From the NCBI GenBank assembly GCA_948567375.1, contig OX419760.1:44454001-44518000 (forward strand): 64,000 bases of DNA, written 5' to 3'. The notes under the pieces were generated by a model, which searched no databases, had not been told where the DNA came from, and was given only the letters and a program-made list of their open reading frames with translations. How positions within the stretch are numbered: position 1 is the stretch's first letter; the number at the start of each line of letters is the position of its first letter. The stretch is from Lunularia cruciata (taxonomy: Eukaryota; Streptophyta; Marchantiopsida; Lunulariales; Lunulariaceae). Positions 13,261 to 26,800 of this stretch are shown piece by piece. Both the position numbers and the translations under genes were made by a program.

Positions 13261-13700
13261 ACCCATATTGAGGTTGCGGAGAAGAATGATTACAAAAATG
13301 AGGAATCTCCAATAGGAGATTTTAAGCCACCTATTGGGAACTTGATTAATTCCAATAGGATCAAAGGCTTGACCTATGCAAGTTTGCTTCACTTGCAAGG
13401 TATGATATTTGATTGTGGTTCTAGGATTTTGGTTGATTTTGGAAGTTCAAAGAAATGCATGTTTATGCAGTTAGCAAAAGAATTGAGTATTCTTATCAAG
13501 CCAATAATTGGAAGTAGATTGACAATGTTGGATGGTAGAAAGGGTTTTGCATTCCGTACCTTACATCCAGTTAACTTCAATATTGGGAAGAAGTATTTGG
13601 AGTGTATGAGGTTTATAGTGGTACCTCTACACTTTGATGCCATTTTGGATTTACCTTGGCTTGAATGTCATAAGGTTCAATTTGATTGGAAACGATGATA
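13261..13700 (+). pseudogene. Aspartic protease region of chromovirus A
   Basis: The open frame 13243-13698 carries the retropepsin part of pol: ILVDFGSSKKCMF (normally D-S/T-G at the active site, here D-F-G) and, about 60 residues on, HFDAILDLPWLECHKVQFDW, matching the ILGMPWL block. It would cleave the Gag-Pol polyprotein. The altered active-site triad and the following stop argue against activity. Confidence 0.8.
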
Positions 13701-13989
13701 AATTCAAATAAAACATCAAGGTAGGAATTTCCGATTAGGTTGTCTGGCACCATTGAGTAAGACACCTAAGAAAAGTCAATCCCAAGATGTTAATTTTGTT
13801 AGGAAAGTAGCCATAGAGCAAGCTTTGAAGGAAGATAAGTCCCTAGATGGGAAGTTTGTCAATGAAGCAACTATAGAGCAAGCTTTGGAAGAAGATAAGT
13901 CTGTTTTGGTGGTATGGACAAGCCAATTGCACAAGGAGAATTTGAGGAGGGTCAAGAACCTCATCAAGCAATGGTGGATCAAATAGTTT

Positions 13990-15330
13990 AGGAGTTTGCG
14001 GACATGTTTCTAGATGATTTGCCAAAGGGATTATCCTCCAATCATGGTATGCCCTTCAAGATTGAGTTATTGCCATAGAGTACTCTAGTGAGTAGACCAA
14101 TATATCAACTCTCACCAAAGGAGTTGGAGGAGTTGCAAATAACACTTACAGAGTTTTTGGAGAAGGATTTCATATGACATAATACATCTCCTTGGGGAGC
14201 AGTGGTAATATTTGTTCCAAAGAAGGATGTAGGACTTTGTTTTTATATCAATTACCATGGGCCCAACAAACAAATGGTCAAGAATGCATACCCCTTGCCT
14301 CAAATTGATGACTTGCTTGATCAATTGAGTGGAGCACAATACTTCTCCATGTTGGATATTTGTAGTGACTATTGGCAAATCTCCATTGGTAAGGAGGATG
14401 TGCAAAAGATTACCTTTTGCACAAGGTATGGGCATTTTGAATAGAGAGTTCTATCTTTTGGGCTCATTAATGCTCTAGTAGTCTTCATGGATCTGTGAGC
14501 TGGTCTGTCTCTCACTCAGGATGAACCTTTGATGGCTATTATGGTAGTGCACCATGGACTAAGAAAGCAAAGAACCCCAAATCCATCATACTCCTCCAAG
14601 GCTAACACTCCAAGACTCAAGACATTGCTCACTAGAGAACTCTATGAAAGAAAGATAGTTGCAAATGAAAGGATGATGAGTACCTCCTCACCCCTTTTTT
14701 ATATACTTGTGAAATAGTTATGCACCAAATTTACTAATTACTGGAGTAACTCGAGTTACTAGGCTAAAAGTCAATTAAAGTCAAAAAGATAAAAGAATAT
14801 CCATCCACATGGGCATATTCCACTAAGCATGTGATCTTATCTTGATCAAACCACTAAGTCAAGGATTCCTTCACAGGGGCTATCCTCGGACTATAGAAGA
14901 ATCCAAAACAAAAAGGCTTGCGGGCCCAAGAGTCCTCAATTCTTTCCTCGAAGCCAAACATCAAGGAATAATATCAAGTCAACACACTAGAATCCAAAAT
15001 AGTGGTGCTCATCTTTTCCACTTCCTCTAAAGTAAGGTCCCCTCTATCTTTGCTATGACTAACTTTAGCTAATCATGACTAATGTAGAACCATCCTTTAT
15101 CTCTATATGAATAATATCTCTCAAGTCCTTGTAATACCAAGCTAAATATCACAATATCACACACATGCACAAATGGATGTTCCAGATCAAATGCATTGGG
15201 TGTTAGATGGACTATTGGATTGTGTACATGGTAGGGTTCTTGGATGATATCTTAATATATAATAACAAAACGACAAAACACGTGAATCATGTGCAAGAAG
15301 TCCTAAGATGACTATGACAATGGAAATTTT
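13990..15330 (+). pseudogene. Reverse transcriptase of chromovirus A, split by a solo LTR
   Basis: The left part (to 14493) shows PIYQLSPKELEELQ, IFVPKKDVGLCFYINY and YPLPQIDDLLDQLSGAQYFSMLDI, the finger and palm blocks of gypsy RT. The right part resumes at 15185 with QMHWVLDGLLD and then FLDDILIY (about 15238-15261), the YXDD catalytic motif. The solo LTR at 14494-15184 sits exactly between them. Stops are present on both sides. Confidence 0.85.
14494..15184 (-). mobile_element. Solo LTR of gypsy family B/C inside element A RT
   Basis: 691 bp from TGTGAGC to TGTTCCA. It reads as the reverse complement of the element B LTRs (31689-32378, 38547-39235) and is parallel to those of element C. 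The host sequence is interrupted between ATGGATC and AAATGCATTGG. GATC on both sides (14490-14493, 15185-15188) is the probable target-site duplication. No internal sequence is present, so it results from LTR-LTR recombination. Confidence 0.9.
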
Positions 15331-16742
15331 GCTACAAAAAGTCAAAGTGTACCTTTTGGCATAAGGAAGCTTCTTGGGTCACAAGATCTCATTGTAGGGA
15401 TCAAGATGGAAGAGGAGAAAATCAAGGTCATTATTGATTGGCTTTCTCCAAAGGATGCTACAAAAGTATTGGCATTTAATAGATTGGTCAGTTTTTATTG
15501 ATGGTTCATCCACTATTATGCCCATGTGGTCGCACCATTAATTGATCTCCTCGGGAAGAACTTGAGCTTTCAGTGGACCACCAAGCACAAAGAAGCACTC
15601 CAAAATGTATAACATATGGTTCTTCAAGACCCATTCTTAAACCATATGATCCTCAACTACGTTGTGTGGTTGACTTCAATGCTTCTAACTTTGCAATTGG
15701 AGCCATGTTGCAGCAAGAATTCTTAGATGGATTACATCCCATTGCCTTTGTGTCTTGATGACTAAATACAACTAAAAGTAATTACTCTACTCAAGATCAA
15801 GAACAACTCACAATGGTTTATGCCATTGAGGTATGGAGGCATTATCTCTTGGGAAAACAAATGATCATATGAACTGATCACAAACCCTTGTTGCAAACAT
15901 TATATTTGGAACACATGAAGAGTCAATATTATCAATGGGAGAAGCAACTCCTATTGTTTGATATCAAACTTGAGTACAAACTAGGTTGGTTCTATGTCAT
16001 CCTTGATGCCCTATCATGACTACCTGATTTGAAGTCTCTTCTTCTCATCATGAAAACCATTACAATGGTGGCAATTGACTCTAAGGTCCAAAACAAGTTT
16101 AGGTAAGCTCTACAACAAGATTCCTTCTTTCAAATGGTACATGGTCATTTTGCAACATGTGATAAGGAATACAAAACCTTCTCCTTCAAGGACGGCCTTC
16201 TAGTCCATGAGGACCAGATATATGTTCCAGCCAAGGGTGATCTTTGACTTGTGTGCCTCCAAGAAGCCCATGACTTACCAATCGTTGGTCACATGGGAGT
16301 GGACAAGACCTTGGGTACTCTCCTACGCCAATGGTGGTGGCCCACCATAATATGAGATGTTCAAGAGGTTGTCCAATTGTGTGAGAGCTACCAATGGAAC
16401 AAGGCTAGCAACTAAAAACCAAGTGGACTCCTTCAACCACTTCCCATTCTATCTACTCAATGGGAACACATGAGCTTGGATCTAATCATGTCTTTGCCCA
16501 AGACAAAGTAGGGACATATAGCAGTTGTGGTGTTTGTGGATAAGTTTAGTAAGCAAATCCATTTGGTGTCAGCCTTTGATACCATAGATACTCCAACATT
16601 GGCACAAATCTACTTCAACACTATCTTCAAGCATCATGGGATGCCTTGTGTACTCATCTTTGACCATGATCCTTGATTCAGTGGGAAATTTTGGCAAGCA
16701 CTCTTCCAGATACTTGACACCAAGCTTGCTTTGTCCATGGCT
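15331..16742 (+). pseudogene. RNase H and integrase N-terminal half of chromovirus A
   Basis: RNase H blocks: VVDFNASNFAIGAMLQQE (15670-15722), HPIAFVS and TDHKPLL (15876 region). Integrase follows: a His/Cys zinc domain in decayed form (VGHMGVDKTL, QWWWPTI, CESYQWNKA), DLIMSLPKTK and FVDKFSKQIH for the first Asp region, and LIFDHDP for the second. It stops at ALSMA where element C is inserted. Numerous stops. Confidence 0.82.
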
Positions 16743-17432
16743 TGTAAGCTGGCCTATCTCTCACACATGATGAACCTCTAATGGCTATTATGGTAGTGCA
16801 CCATGGACTAAGAAAGCAAAGAACCCAAACTCCATCATATTCCTTTAAGGCTAACATTCCAAGACTCAAGACATTGCTCACTAGAGAACTCAATGAGAGA
16901 GAGATAATTGCAATGAAAGGATGGTGAGTACCTCCTCACCCCTAGTTTATATATTTGTGAAATAGTTACGCACCAAAGTTACTAATTATTGAAGTAACTC
17001 AAGTTACTAGGCTAAAAGTCAAATAAAGTAAAAAAGATAAAGAAATATCTATACTCATGGGAATATTCTCCTCACCATGTAGTCTTATCTTGACCCAAAC
17101 ACTAAGTCAAGGATTCCTTCACATGGGCTATCATTGGACTATAGAGGAATCCAAAACAAAAAGACTTGCAAGCACAAGAGTTCTCAACTCTTTTCTCAAA
17201 GCCAAACACCTAAAAATAATACCAAGTAAACACATTAGAATCCAAAATAGTGGTGCTCATCTTTTCCACTTCCTCTAAAGTAAGGTCCTCTCTATCTTAG
17301 CTATGACTAACTTTAGCTAATTATGATTAATGTAAAACCATCCTTTATCTCTATATAAATAATATCTGTTAAGTACTTATAATACCAAGCTAAATATCAC
17401 AATACCACACACATGCATAAACGGGTGTTGCA
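16743..17432 (-). repeat. 3' LTR of element C
   Basis: 690 bp. On the plus strand it runs from TGTAAGCTGG to GGTGTTGCA. It matches the LTR at 27382-28070 along its whole length, and in inverse orientation the LTRs of element B. The purine-rich stretch next to it (minus strand gtccgggggtaaatg) is the polypurine tract position. Confidence 0.88.
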
Positions 17433-17488
17433 TTTACCCCCGGACAAAGTTTTTACTTTGTCCTCAAAGTGAAGGTCTCTCTCTACCT

Positions 17489-20400
17489 TCAATGATACAT
17501 CTTCAACTTATCATGGTTAATCCTATCAAAGTGTCTTCCTCTTAACTCCATGAGATCATAGGTGTAATTGCCACACACCTTCTCCACTATGAAAGGTCCA
17601 AAGTACTTAGGCAAAAACTTCTTTTGCACTCTCTTGAATTGGATAAAATCAAATAACATTACCCAATCACCTTCTTTGAAAGGCTTCACCTTCTTCTTGC
17701 CTTACTTCTTGTCATATTTTTCCTTTTGTTTCCTTTGAGCTTGCTCCACTCAAACCATAACAATTGCTCTTGATTCCTCTAATTCCATGAGTTGGTCATT
17801 CCTTGACTTCTTTGCATCACCTCCTTGTGCTTTCTTCAATCTCCTGTGAATGCTTTGGAAGATAGGAAGATCAAAGTGAATAGGTAAGGTAGACTCAATA
17901 CCATCTACCAATTGAAAAGGAGAATATCTAGTGGAAGTCTTCATGGTTGTCCTATACTCCCACAAAATTGCATGAATCCTCTTATCCCAATGATGTTTAG
18001 CCCCTTCTATTTTTGCATCTTTGGCCAACATCATGCACAAGGTCTGATTGGTTCTCTTTGCCAAGCCATTGGAATTTGATTTATAGGATGTTGTTACTCT
18101 ATGTGTGATAGAGAAATGTTGTAGCATGGCTGTAGTGATGCTTCTTGTAAACTCTCCTCCTATTAGAAACCAACTCCAAAGGACATCCAAACCTAATGAT
18201 AATGTGTTCATAAAGAAATCTACCAACTTCATCTTCATTCTTGTCCCTCAATGGTCTAGCATTAACCCACTTGGTAAAGTGATAATAACTACCACAATGT
18301 ACCAATTTTTCCTTTGAGTTCTATTGAGAGGACCTACAAAATCAATTCCCCACTTCTCAAAAGGTCTCAGCAATAGAATTGATCTAAGTGGTGAAGTGAA
18401 AGTATACTTTCTAGCAAAAGCTTGAAAAACATGACAGGTTTTAAAATAATCCAGAAAATCCTTGAAAATCCCTCTCCAATGATAACCTACATTTAGAATC
18501 TTGAAAGCAATCACCTTTCTTGCAAAGTGTCCTCCACACACTAAACCTTCATGAATCTCCTTTATGAGTAAGATATACTCTTTTGTACCCATTGCTCTTC
18601 AAAATAGGCCATCTGCTCCTTGGTGAAAAAGAATATCCTCCACCATTGTGTAAGGTCTAGATCTTGCTGCAAGGGCCTTCCTCTCCCTAGCATGCATCTC
18701 TTTTGGATAGTTACCTCTTGTCACAAAATCCACAATCTCCTTGTACTCCATTGGAATCTCTTGAGTGATTTAGATTGTCATGAGTTCCTCATTTAAGAAA
18801 GAATCATCTATTGGCTCATCTCCATCATGATCATAGACCATAGATAACAAATGCATTTGCACAATTTTTCCTTGGCTTATCCTCAATGGTGTAGTCATAC
18901 TGTAACAAGAGTATCATCCATCTTGCTAGTCTCCCTTCCACATTAGGCTTGTTGAAGATGTACCTCAAAGCCTAGTGATCCATGGCAATGGTGGCTTTCC
19001 TTCCAATCAAGTAGTGTCTAAACTTCTTGAGACCAAAGATCATTATCAACCCTTCTCTCTCCATGATAGAATAGTTCTTTTTTGCTGGAACCATCTGCCT
19101 ACTAGCATAATCTATTGGATGATCATGCCCATCTTGGTCTAATTGACTAAAAGTGCATCCTATAGATACATTAGAAGCATTAATGTATAGTATGAAAGGC
19201 TTACTCCAATCAGGTTTAGCAAGAATCGGAGCTACAACAAGAGATTTCTTGAGCTCCTCAAAAGCTTTGAGAGCCCCCTTGTCCTCCAAAATCACCATGT
19301 ATTCTACATCCTTCTTCATGTAGATGGTTAATGCATAAGCCTTGTTGGAAAATGAGAAGATGAACCTCCTATAGTACCCAACCATCCCCAAGAATTGGCA
19401 TTACTTTTTCAAGCTTGAAGGGAATGGAAGGTCTAAGATTTTCTCACCTTCTCATGGTCGATTGCTATTCCATCCTTAGAGATGATGTGCTCCAAAAATA
19501 GACCTTCTTCACAACCAACAATACACTTCTCTAGATTGAGTGATGCATTTGCTTCATCCAAGCATTACAAGACCTTGATCAGGTGCTCAAAGTGCTCCTC
19601 CTTACTCCCATAGATACAAAAGTTATCAATGAAGTCTCTCACAAATTTCTCCATGAAAGGTTTAAATACCTTGTTCATGAACCATTGGAATGGGACTGGA
19701 GCATTGCAAAGACCAAAAGGCATGACCTTGAAAGCATAAGTCCTCCAAGGTGTGGTGAATGTGGTGGGTTTTTGATGCTCTGGTGTAATCTTGATTTGGT
19801 TATACTCACTTTAACCATCCCCAAAACTATACCTCTCATGACCTGCAACCTCCTCCAAGATCTCATCAATGAAGGGAAAAAGGTAATAGTTCTTCTTAGT
19901 AATAGCATTGAGCTTCTTGTAATCCACACATACCTGAAGCTTGCCATTCTTTTTCTTCACAATCACAATGGGAAACACCCATTATGAATTCTCCACCTCA
20001 AAGATAAATCCGGCATCCTTGAGCTTATCAATCTCCTCCTTCACCACCAAAGATATTGGTGGGCTAATGTGACATTACTTTTGGTGGACTGGTCTTACAT
20101 GTGACTCCAACTCAATCTTGTGCTCCTCTAAGGTGACTTCCTTTAGATCCTTGTAATTGAAAGCAAAAAAATAGATGGACTTGCAAAAAATCTCCTCAAA
20201 TCTCACCTTCTCCTCCTTGGTAACATTTGGACCATACTTGAGAGTAGATAACCTCCTTTCTATTTCCTCAAGTGTCAATAGTGATTTATCCGGGTCCTTC
20301 AAAACCTCTAGCTTTGGTGCAAAATCCATAGCATACAAGGGATACACATCTGAATTAGATTCAGATTCATCCTCCCCCATGGAAGTCTCCTCTTCCATGC

Positions 20401-20539
20401 TTGTGTCCACACCTAAAGTTTGTTCTTGAGAATCTGATTCCCAATAATCAGAAGATGGTGTATCTGAATGTGAAGTGTTGGTGGTGTTAGTCTGAGGAAC
20501 TATGACTCTATGGTTTGATGGTCCAATCCTCAAGTACAC
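17489..20539 (-). pseudogene. Pol (RT, RNase H, integrase) of element C
   Basis: Read on the minus strand. Pre-RT linker at 20539-20075, RT at about 20080-19590 with NGKLQVCVDYKKLN and VMPFGLCNAP, and the catalytic motif FIDN (Asp to Asn) at about 19625. RNase H at 19391-18972 has GYYRRF, FILYINASN and TIAMDH. Integrase at 18592-17750 has VCGGHFARK, IDFVGPLNRT and NSNGLAKRTNQ, with Lys at the catalytic Glu position. A C-terminal GPY/F-like module at 17689-17489 has PKYFGPFIVEKV. No chromodomain follows. The RT blocks resemble the Athila/Tat side of plant gypsy elements; that lineage call is tentative. Frameshifts and stops are common. Confidence 0.85.
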
Positions 20540-20861
20540 TTTGTGCCATCAATCAATTGTGCGTGCTGCTCTCAACCATGGCCTCCCAAGAAGTAAGTCA
20601 TAGCTTGAATCCTTCAAGACTTGGAAAGTCATAAGATTTTAAATTCCCATAACTGAAACTACCACCTTATCCATCACCCCTACTAGTCAAACTTGTTGCT
20701 TGTTTGCCATGCTCACCACAAATGTTGAAAGTCTAGAGGGTATCATACCTAATTTTTTCATCAACCTTTTTGGCATGGCATTCACTATTGATCATCCATC
20801 CATCAACCAATGCATCCTTGATGTTGTGACCATTCACTCTCACATCAATCTTGGAGGCATA

Positions 20862-22299
20862 TTAACAAGCCTCCCATGGTGTTTGTTTGGCATCCACCAC
20901 CCCCATTGATACTGGACTGTTTGCCTTCTTCTTCCCCTTGCTCTTTGTAGAACTCAAACCACCTCTAAGCTTCTTTCTCAAGGTAGGGTTCAAAGCAATT
21001 AATTGGCACACTATGATGTTAGCCTTGTGACTACCAGCATCCTCTAACACATTATAGTTCCATTGTTGCTTGGAGATCAAGAAGTCCTCCATCCCCAACT
21101 TCTTTCTTGGAGTATTTGTTGTTGATTGTGTTGAGGTGCAAGTGCTCCTTGTAGACATAAGAGTATCCTTACTAGGAGTAAATCTTTGAGAAGAGTGAAC
21201 ATCCTCTGCCAAATGAGCTTTCTTCTTCTCTTGTGCCAAAAGTTCCAAATTACTTGGAGTTTGAACCCTCTCTATTCTCATACTTACTCTCAACCATATC
21301 TATAGATGCTATCCCCTTATATTTGTTTGGATTAGGAGCCATTTGGATTTCACTGCCTACTTCTTCCTCTCTATTGGTTCCTTCATCACTCTTTCTTCCA
21401 TGGTAAGTGGAATTTCGGCAATTCCTTTGGATATGGCATCTTCCTCCACAACCAAAACAATTTCTATCATTGAAATTTTTGGCTGGTTGGCCTCCTCTAT
21501 ATGGATAGCTTCCATAAATTCTAGGCACTTTTCCTATATTTTGATCCACCTCTCTCTTCTCCCATAGTTGCACATTGATCTTGAGATCTGCAAGTTGTTC
21601 TGTGATGGTTTGAAGTGGATCTTTTGGTGGAGGTGCAAGAACTGGAGCAACTAATACTTGTGGTGCAACCCTTGCAATCAAAGTATCAAAAATTCCACCA
21701 TACTTGTGACCTTGAGGAGGATGCACGACCTCCTTCACCACCAACTCACTCTCATCCCCTTCCAAACTCTCCTCCATACGAATTGCAATCTTGATAACTT
21801 CAACCTTGGAAGAAGGCTTCTTGTATCTCACCTTGCTTCTAATTTGTGGTCTCAACCCTCCCACAAAATTCTTGGTGAGCATAGCTCCTATGCCAATCAT
21901 AGTAGTTTTCACATCATCCCCACCCTTCCTCAATACTATGCTAAATCTGGACTCTAACTTCTCCACTCTTTTCACATAGACTCTCATTTTCTCTCCATCT
22001 CCTTGCTTGAGAAAGGTAACCTCACTCATCAATCTCTCATAACTCTCATTTGGAAGAAATTTTTCAATGAGTATTGAAGTCAAACTCTCCCAAGACTCTT
22101 CTTGCCCATCTCTACTCTCACTCTTTTGGCATTCTGAATCATACCATGTAAGTGTTGCATCCTCAAAGGAATGTGGTAATAATGAGACCCACTCATTTTT
22201 CCTCCTCTCATTGTTTTCTATGCAAGCTCTCTTCAAGTCTCTCACAAAAACCTCTATATCTTCTCCATCATTGCTAAAGAAAACCATAAGTTTACACAT
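20862..22299 (-). pseudogene. Gag and protease linker of element C
   Basis: The 349-aa open frame 22299-21250 is the best preserved gag in the window. The capsid part has DATLTWYDSE, LIEKFLPNESYERLMSEV and FVGGLRPQIR, followed by a CCHC knuckle CFGCGGRCHIQRNC (C-x2-C-x4-H-x4-C all present). The next frame, 21293-20862, continues the same protein after a shift (LISKQQWNYNV, QLIALNPTLRK). Capsid and nucleocapsid would package the element RNA in the cytoplasm. Element B encodes the same protein with more damage. Confidence 0.88.
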
Positions 22300-23806
22300 C
22301 GTAAACCTTCCTTATCTTTCTTTCTCTCAACTTTTTTCTTTTCTTTTCTCTCACTCTATAACTAACAGAGCATGTACATGACTAACACCATTTGAGAGTA
22401 ATTCACCCTAGGGAACACAAAAGGTTCAAGTTGCTCCAAGATTTTCATAGCAATATCAAATCCTAGAGTACATATTATCAAACCCTCATGGATAGTTTAC
22501 CCATAAGTTGAAAGATTATCTCCATCACTAATCTTGAGAACTAGCTAATGAAAGTGATAGTATTTTTGTAGTTGTACTAAGACTCTCTCTAAGATTCTTC
22601 ACCAAAGTCTCCAAAAGTGCTTTTACTCCACTATACTCATGTCTTTTTGGAAGTCCTTCCACTCTACAAACCTCACACAACTCCTTGGTCTTAGATCTTC
22701 TCCCTCCCAATCTTGGTGAAGAAGGGTCCAACATGCAAACCCAAGTCAAGTAAGCCTTTCCTTTCACTCAATCTCTTGCTCTCAAATGTCAATGGACATG
22801 AAATTGCCTTATGTTCTCCTCTCTCCATATAAAAAGCACTTAGACTAACTCTTTCCTCCAAGTGATGTAGGTTTTTGGATCCTCTCAACACTCTCTTCAA
22901 ATTCTATTCTAAACTCTCTTTTCTTCAAATCCACCGCTACAATCACCTCAAACCCTTGGAGAACCTTGCATAGACTCAATTTCTACTCTTGGTGACCCTC
23001 CATGTTCCCAAAATGAGTCCTAAAACACTCAAATATGCTTTTTGGTGCTCTCACACTCCTCATGCATGAGATTTCAACTTTGCAAAATTGACCTTTCCTC
23101 ACAATAACATTCAAATCTCTCAATTGGTATGTTGAAATCCTCCAAAATTTACCACACTTAATAACCACTCTAAGTTGTCCCTCCCTAAAAAATTTCAGAT
23201 TTTTTCATTGAGCCATTTGGCCTAGAAAATTTTCTATTCAGCACACATATTTCAGATTTGGTTTGAAAACCACCCCCTCACTTTAAAATTTCATAACTCC
23301 TTGCAAGAACAATTTCTCTCTAATTGTTATGCCAAAAGGTAGGATACAATGCATTGAGTTTTCTTAGAAAGTTTCAGAACAATCCACAAAAAATTGAAAA
23401 AATGACAGACTCTGTACAATTTTCTAGAGAATATGCAATTGTGTGAGGAATTTACCCTATCAACTTTCAAAAATTCTAGCTTAGTAGCTCTCACAATAAT
23501 TTCAAATGTGCTAACTGAAAAATAACCCAAGCTATCATTTGTAAAAATTTCAAGTCTAGATCTCAAACTTGAGATTTTGCCCAAAATCATCGTAATCCCC
23601 AAAATCTACAATCCACCTCACACAATCTTTCCAAATCTTCTCATGTATACAAGATATACAAAATCACCTCAAATACATAGTAATGAACTATAGGGTATAG
23701 AAATGGGTCTTGGTTCTCTAACATAAACTTAGCACTCTCTTCTCCTAATGTTCTTTCTAAGTGAACTCTCATAGCCTCCTTCTATCTAATATAGAATTGT
23801 ACGCGG
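22300..23806 (-). other. Untranslated leader of element C, parallel to the leader of B
   Basis: It parallels 32390-33670 of element B in reverse orientation. It contains the DNA of the pre-gag zinc-knuckle segment (minus strand, about 22900-22528), but here an indel breaks the knuckle frame. The minus-strand frame 23602-23327 resembles the B frame at 32620-32853 (ILGKIS-LRS, LEFLKVDR, LYRVC-FFNF). The remaining leader next to the PBS lies at 27332-27381. Confidence 0.7.
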
Positions 23807-26800
23807 TGTCACAGGGATTGTTGGTCTTGAGAATGCATTGGGCACCTACCTGCTTGTGCTTAGACTGCTCTATTTTTCAATGATTCAAAACTTTTTGTAA
23901 TCATACCTTATCTCTACTCTTGCCTAGATGGCAGTCTCCTTCTTGTTGGAGCAGCTTGGCTATGACTGCTCCTGAATGTAAGCTCCTCTTAATGGTTTCT
24001 CGTGTTGGGCTTCATTGGGACAATCCTGATCTTCAAGTTTACTAGCTAATGTTCAAGTTTTGTTAATATTGGATTTTTATTTAATGGAGTGGTGGTGGAT
24101 TTTATCTAACAAGTCACAAGTCCTATGGCCGGTTTCAGATCATTATGACTAGGTCAATGGCAGGACTTGCTTGTATAACCGGATGGGGAACTCTGAGAAT
24201 GGATTCCTCTCCTTGATACTATTCACTGCCAAAATATTCACATTCAATCAAAGAGAACCACCTATGCATCCCAATACCAAGCTTTGCAGTTTATAAATCT
24301 TTTGAGGAAAACCAATCAACTCCAAACCTAAAGTTTTCAACTGTCCAAGCATATAAAAGAGGAAGTGAAATCAACCCCATTCTAACCCCTATCCCTTACA
24401 ACCCTTCATGTGATAACCCTTCCTCACTTGACATTTTTTGAAGAATTCACTATTGCCAAGACCTTCAAAATCTTTCTTCCCTCTATCACAACCTTCCGCA
24501 CAAATCTCCTATCCTATTCCTTCTTCCTCCTTGAGAATTATTCTTCCTTGCAAGACACATTAACTATCTCCTTCTTCCTGTCCAGTCCTACCCTTGATTC
24601 TCACTGCTCCCCCAAAACTCTCCTCGGTTTAGCAAAAGCAGTCAATACATCTTCTTCTCTCTTTTTCTCCCATACCTATCCAATCCTGCCTTCAATTCTC
24701 ACTGCTCTGCCCAAGATTCTTCAACAATCTGTCCATAATGCTCTATCCTACCAAAACTCCTCTAAGATCTCACTATCCTGCAGAAAACCTTCCTTCTAGA
24801 CTTCACAGTCATGCAAGTTGTCACTACCATGCAAGATTTCTCGAGAATTCACTTTCCTAGCCAAACCATCTTCAAGATCTCATTGTTGAGACCCAAAACT
24901 CTCAAGATTTCCTGTCCAACCCCATCTCTTTTGATCCTCACTTCCTGTCTAGACTCCAAAATCTCTTGAGAATTTCCCTTCCTGTCCCAACTCTTTTGAT
25001 TCTCACTGCTCTGCCCAAAACCCTCATCTGTTCCGCAAAAGCACTCAATATATCTTCTTCTCTTCTCCTCTTCCATACCTGTCCAATCTTGCCTTCGATT
25101 CTTACTACTCTGCCCAAGATTCTTAAACTATTTGTCCAGGATGCTCTGTCCTACCAAAACTCCTTCGAGATCTCACTGTCCTGCAAAAAACCTTTCCTTT
25201 GAGACTTCACTGTCATGCAAGTTCTCAAGCTCTCACTACCATGCAAAATTTCTCAATAAATCACTGTCCTGGCCAAACCATCTTCGAGATCTCACTGTCC
25301 AGACCCAAAACTCTCTCTAGATTTCCTATCTAACCCCAACCCTTTTGATACTCACTTCCTGTCCAGCCATCTCTCTCGATGATTTTTCTCCTTCCTTGTC
25401 TCTCCCTTGCAAAACCCAACTCAAGAATTTTTCCTTCCTGCTGTCTCTCTCTGTCCTTCAATATCCCTTTCCTTCTCTTCCTGCACCAGCTAGCCCTCTC
25501 TCAATGATTTTTCTCCTTCCTTGTCTCTCCCTTGCAGAACCCAACTGAAGAATTTTTCCTGTTGTCTCTCTTTGTCCTTCGACGTCTTTTCCCTTCTCTT
25601 CCTACACCAGCCAGCCTCTCCATGATTTTTCTCCTTCCTTGTCTGTCCCTTGCAAACCCCCAACTCTAGAATTTTTCCTTCCTGCTATCTCTCTCTATCC
25701 TTTGATGTCCTTTTCCTTCTCTTCATGCACCAGCCAGCCTCTCGATGATTTTTCTCCTTCCTTGTCTGTCCCTTGCAAAACCCCAACTTGAGAATTTTCC
25801 CTTCCTGTTATCTCTCTTGCAAAACCCCAAATCAAGAATTTTACTTCCTGTTATCTCTCTCTGCCCTTCAATGTCTTTTTCCTTCTCTTCCTGCACCAGC
25901 CAGCTAGCCTCTTGATGATTTTCTCCTTCCTTGTTTGTCCCTTGCAAACCCCCAACTCAAGAATTTTTCCTTCTTGTTATCTCTCTTTGTCCTTTGATGT
26001 CTTTTTCCTTCTCTTCCTGCACCAGCCAGTCAGCCTTCAATGATTTTTCTCCTTCCTTGTCTGTCCCTTGCAAAACCCCAACTCTAGAATTTTTCCTTCC
26101 TGTTATCTCTCTTGCAAAACCCCAACTCTAGAATTTTTCCTTCCTGTTATCTCTCTTGCTGTACCCCAACTCAAGAATTTTCACTTCCTGTTATCTCTCT
26201 ATGTCCTTTGATGTCTTTTTCCTTCTCTTCTTGCACCAGCCAGCCTTTTGATGATTTTCTCCTTCCTTGTGTGTCCCATGCAAAACCCCAACTTGAGAAT
26301 TTTTCCTTCCTATTATCTCTCTCTGTCCTTTGATGTCTTTTTCCTTCTCTTCCTGCACCAACCAGCCAGCCAGCCTCTTGATGATTCTTCTCCTTCCTTG
26401 TTTGTCCCTTGCAAAACCCCAACTATAGAAATTTTCCTTCCTGTTATCTCTCTTGAAAACCCCAACTCAAGAATTTTTTCCTTCCTGTTATCTCTCTAGG
26501 TCTTTGGATCTCTTTTTCCTTCTCTTCTTGCACCAGCCACCAAGCCTCTCGATGATTTTCTTGCAAAACCCCAACCAAGAATTTTCCCTTTCTGCTTCAA
26601 GAAGCTCCTCTAGACCCCCTTTCAAAAATCCCTCTCTCCTCTGTCCAAGCCTAAGGTCTCCTCCTTCTAGTGTTCCTTGTTTGCTGCCAGACCCTTTCCC
26701 TTTTGATAATTCTCCTTCCCCTTGTAACAAGCTCTTCCTTTGGGAAAGTTCCCCAGCACTCCTATCCTGCCAAAACCCTCTTTTTTGTCCAATTTTCTTG

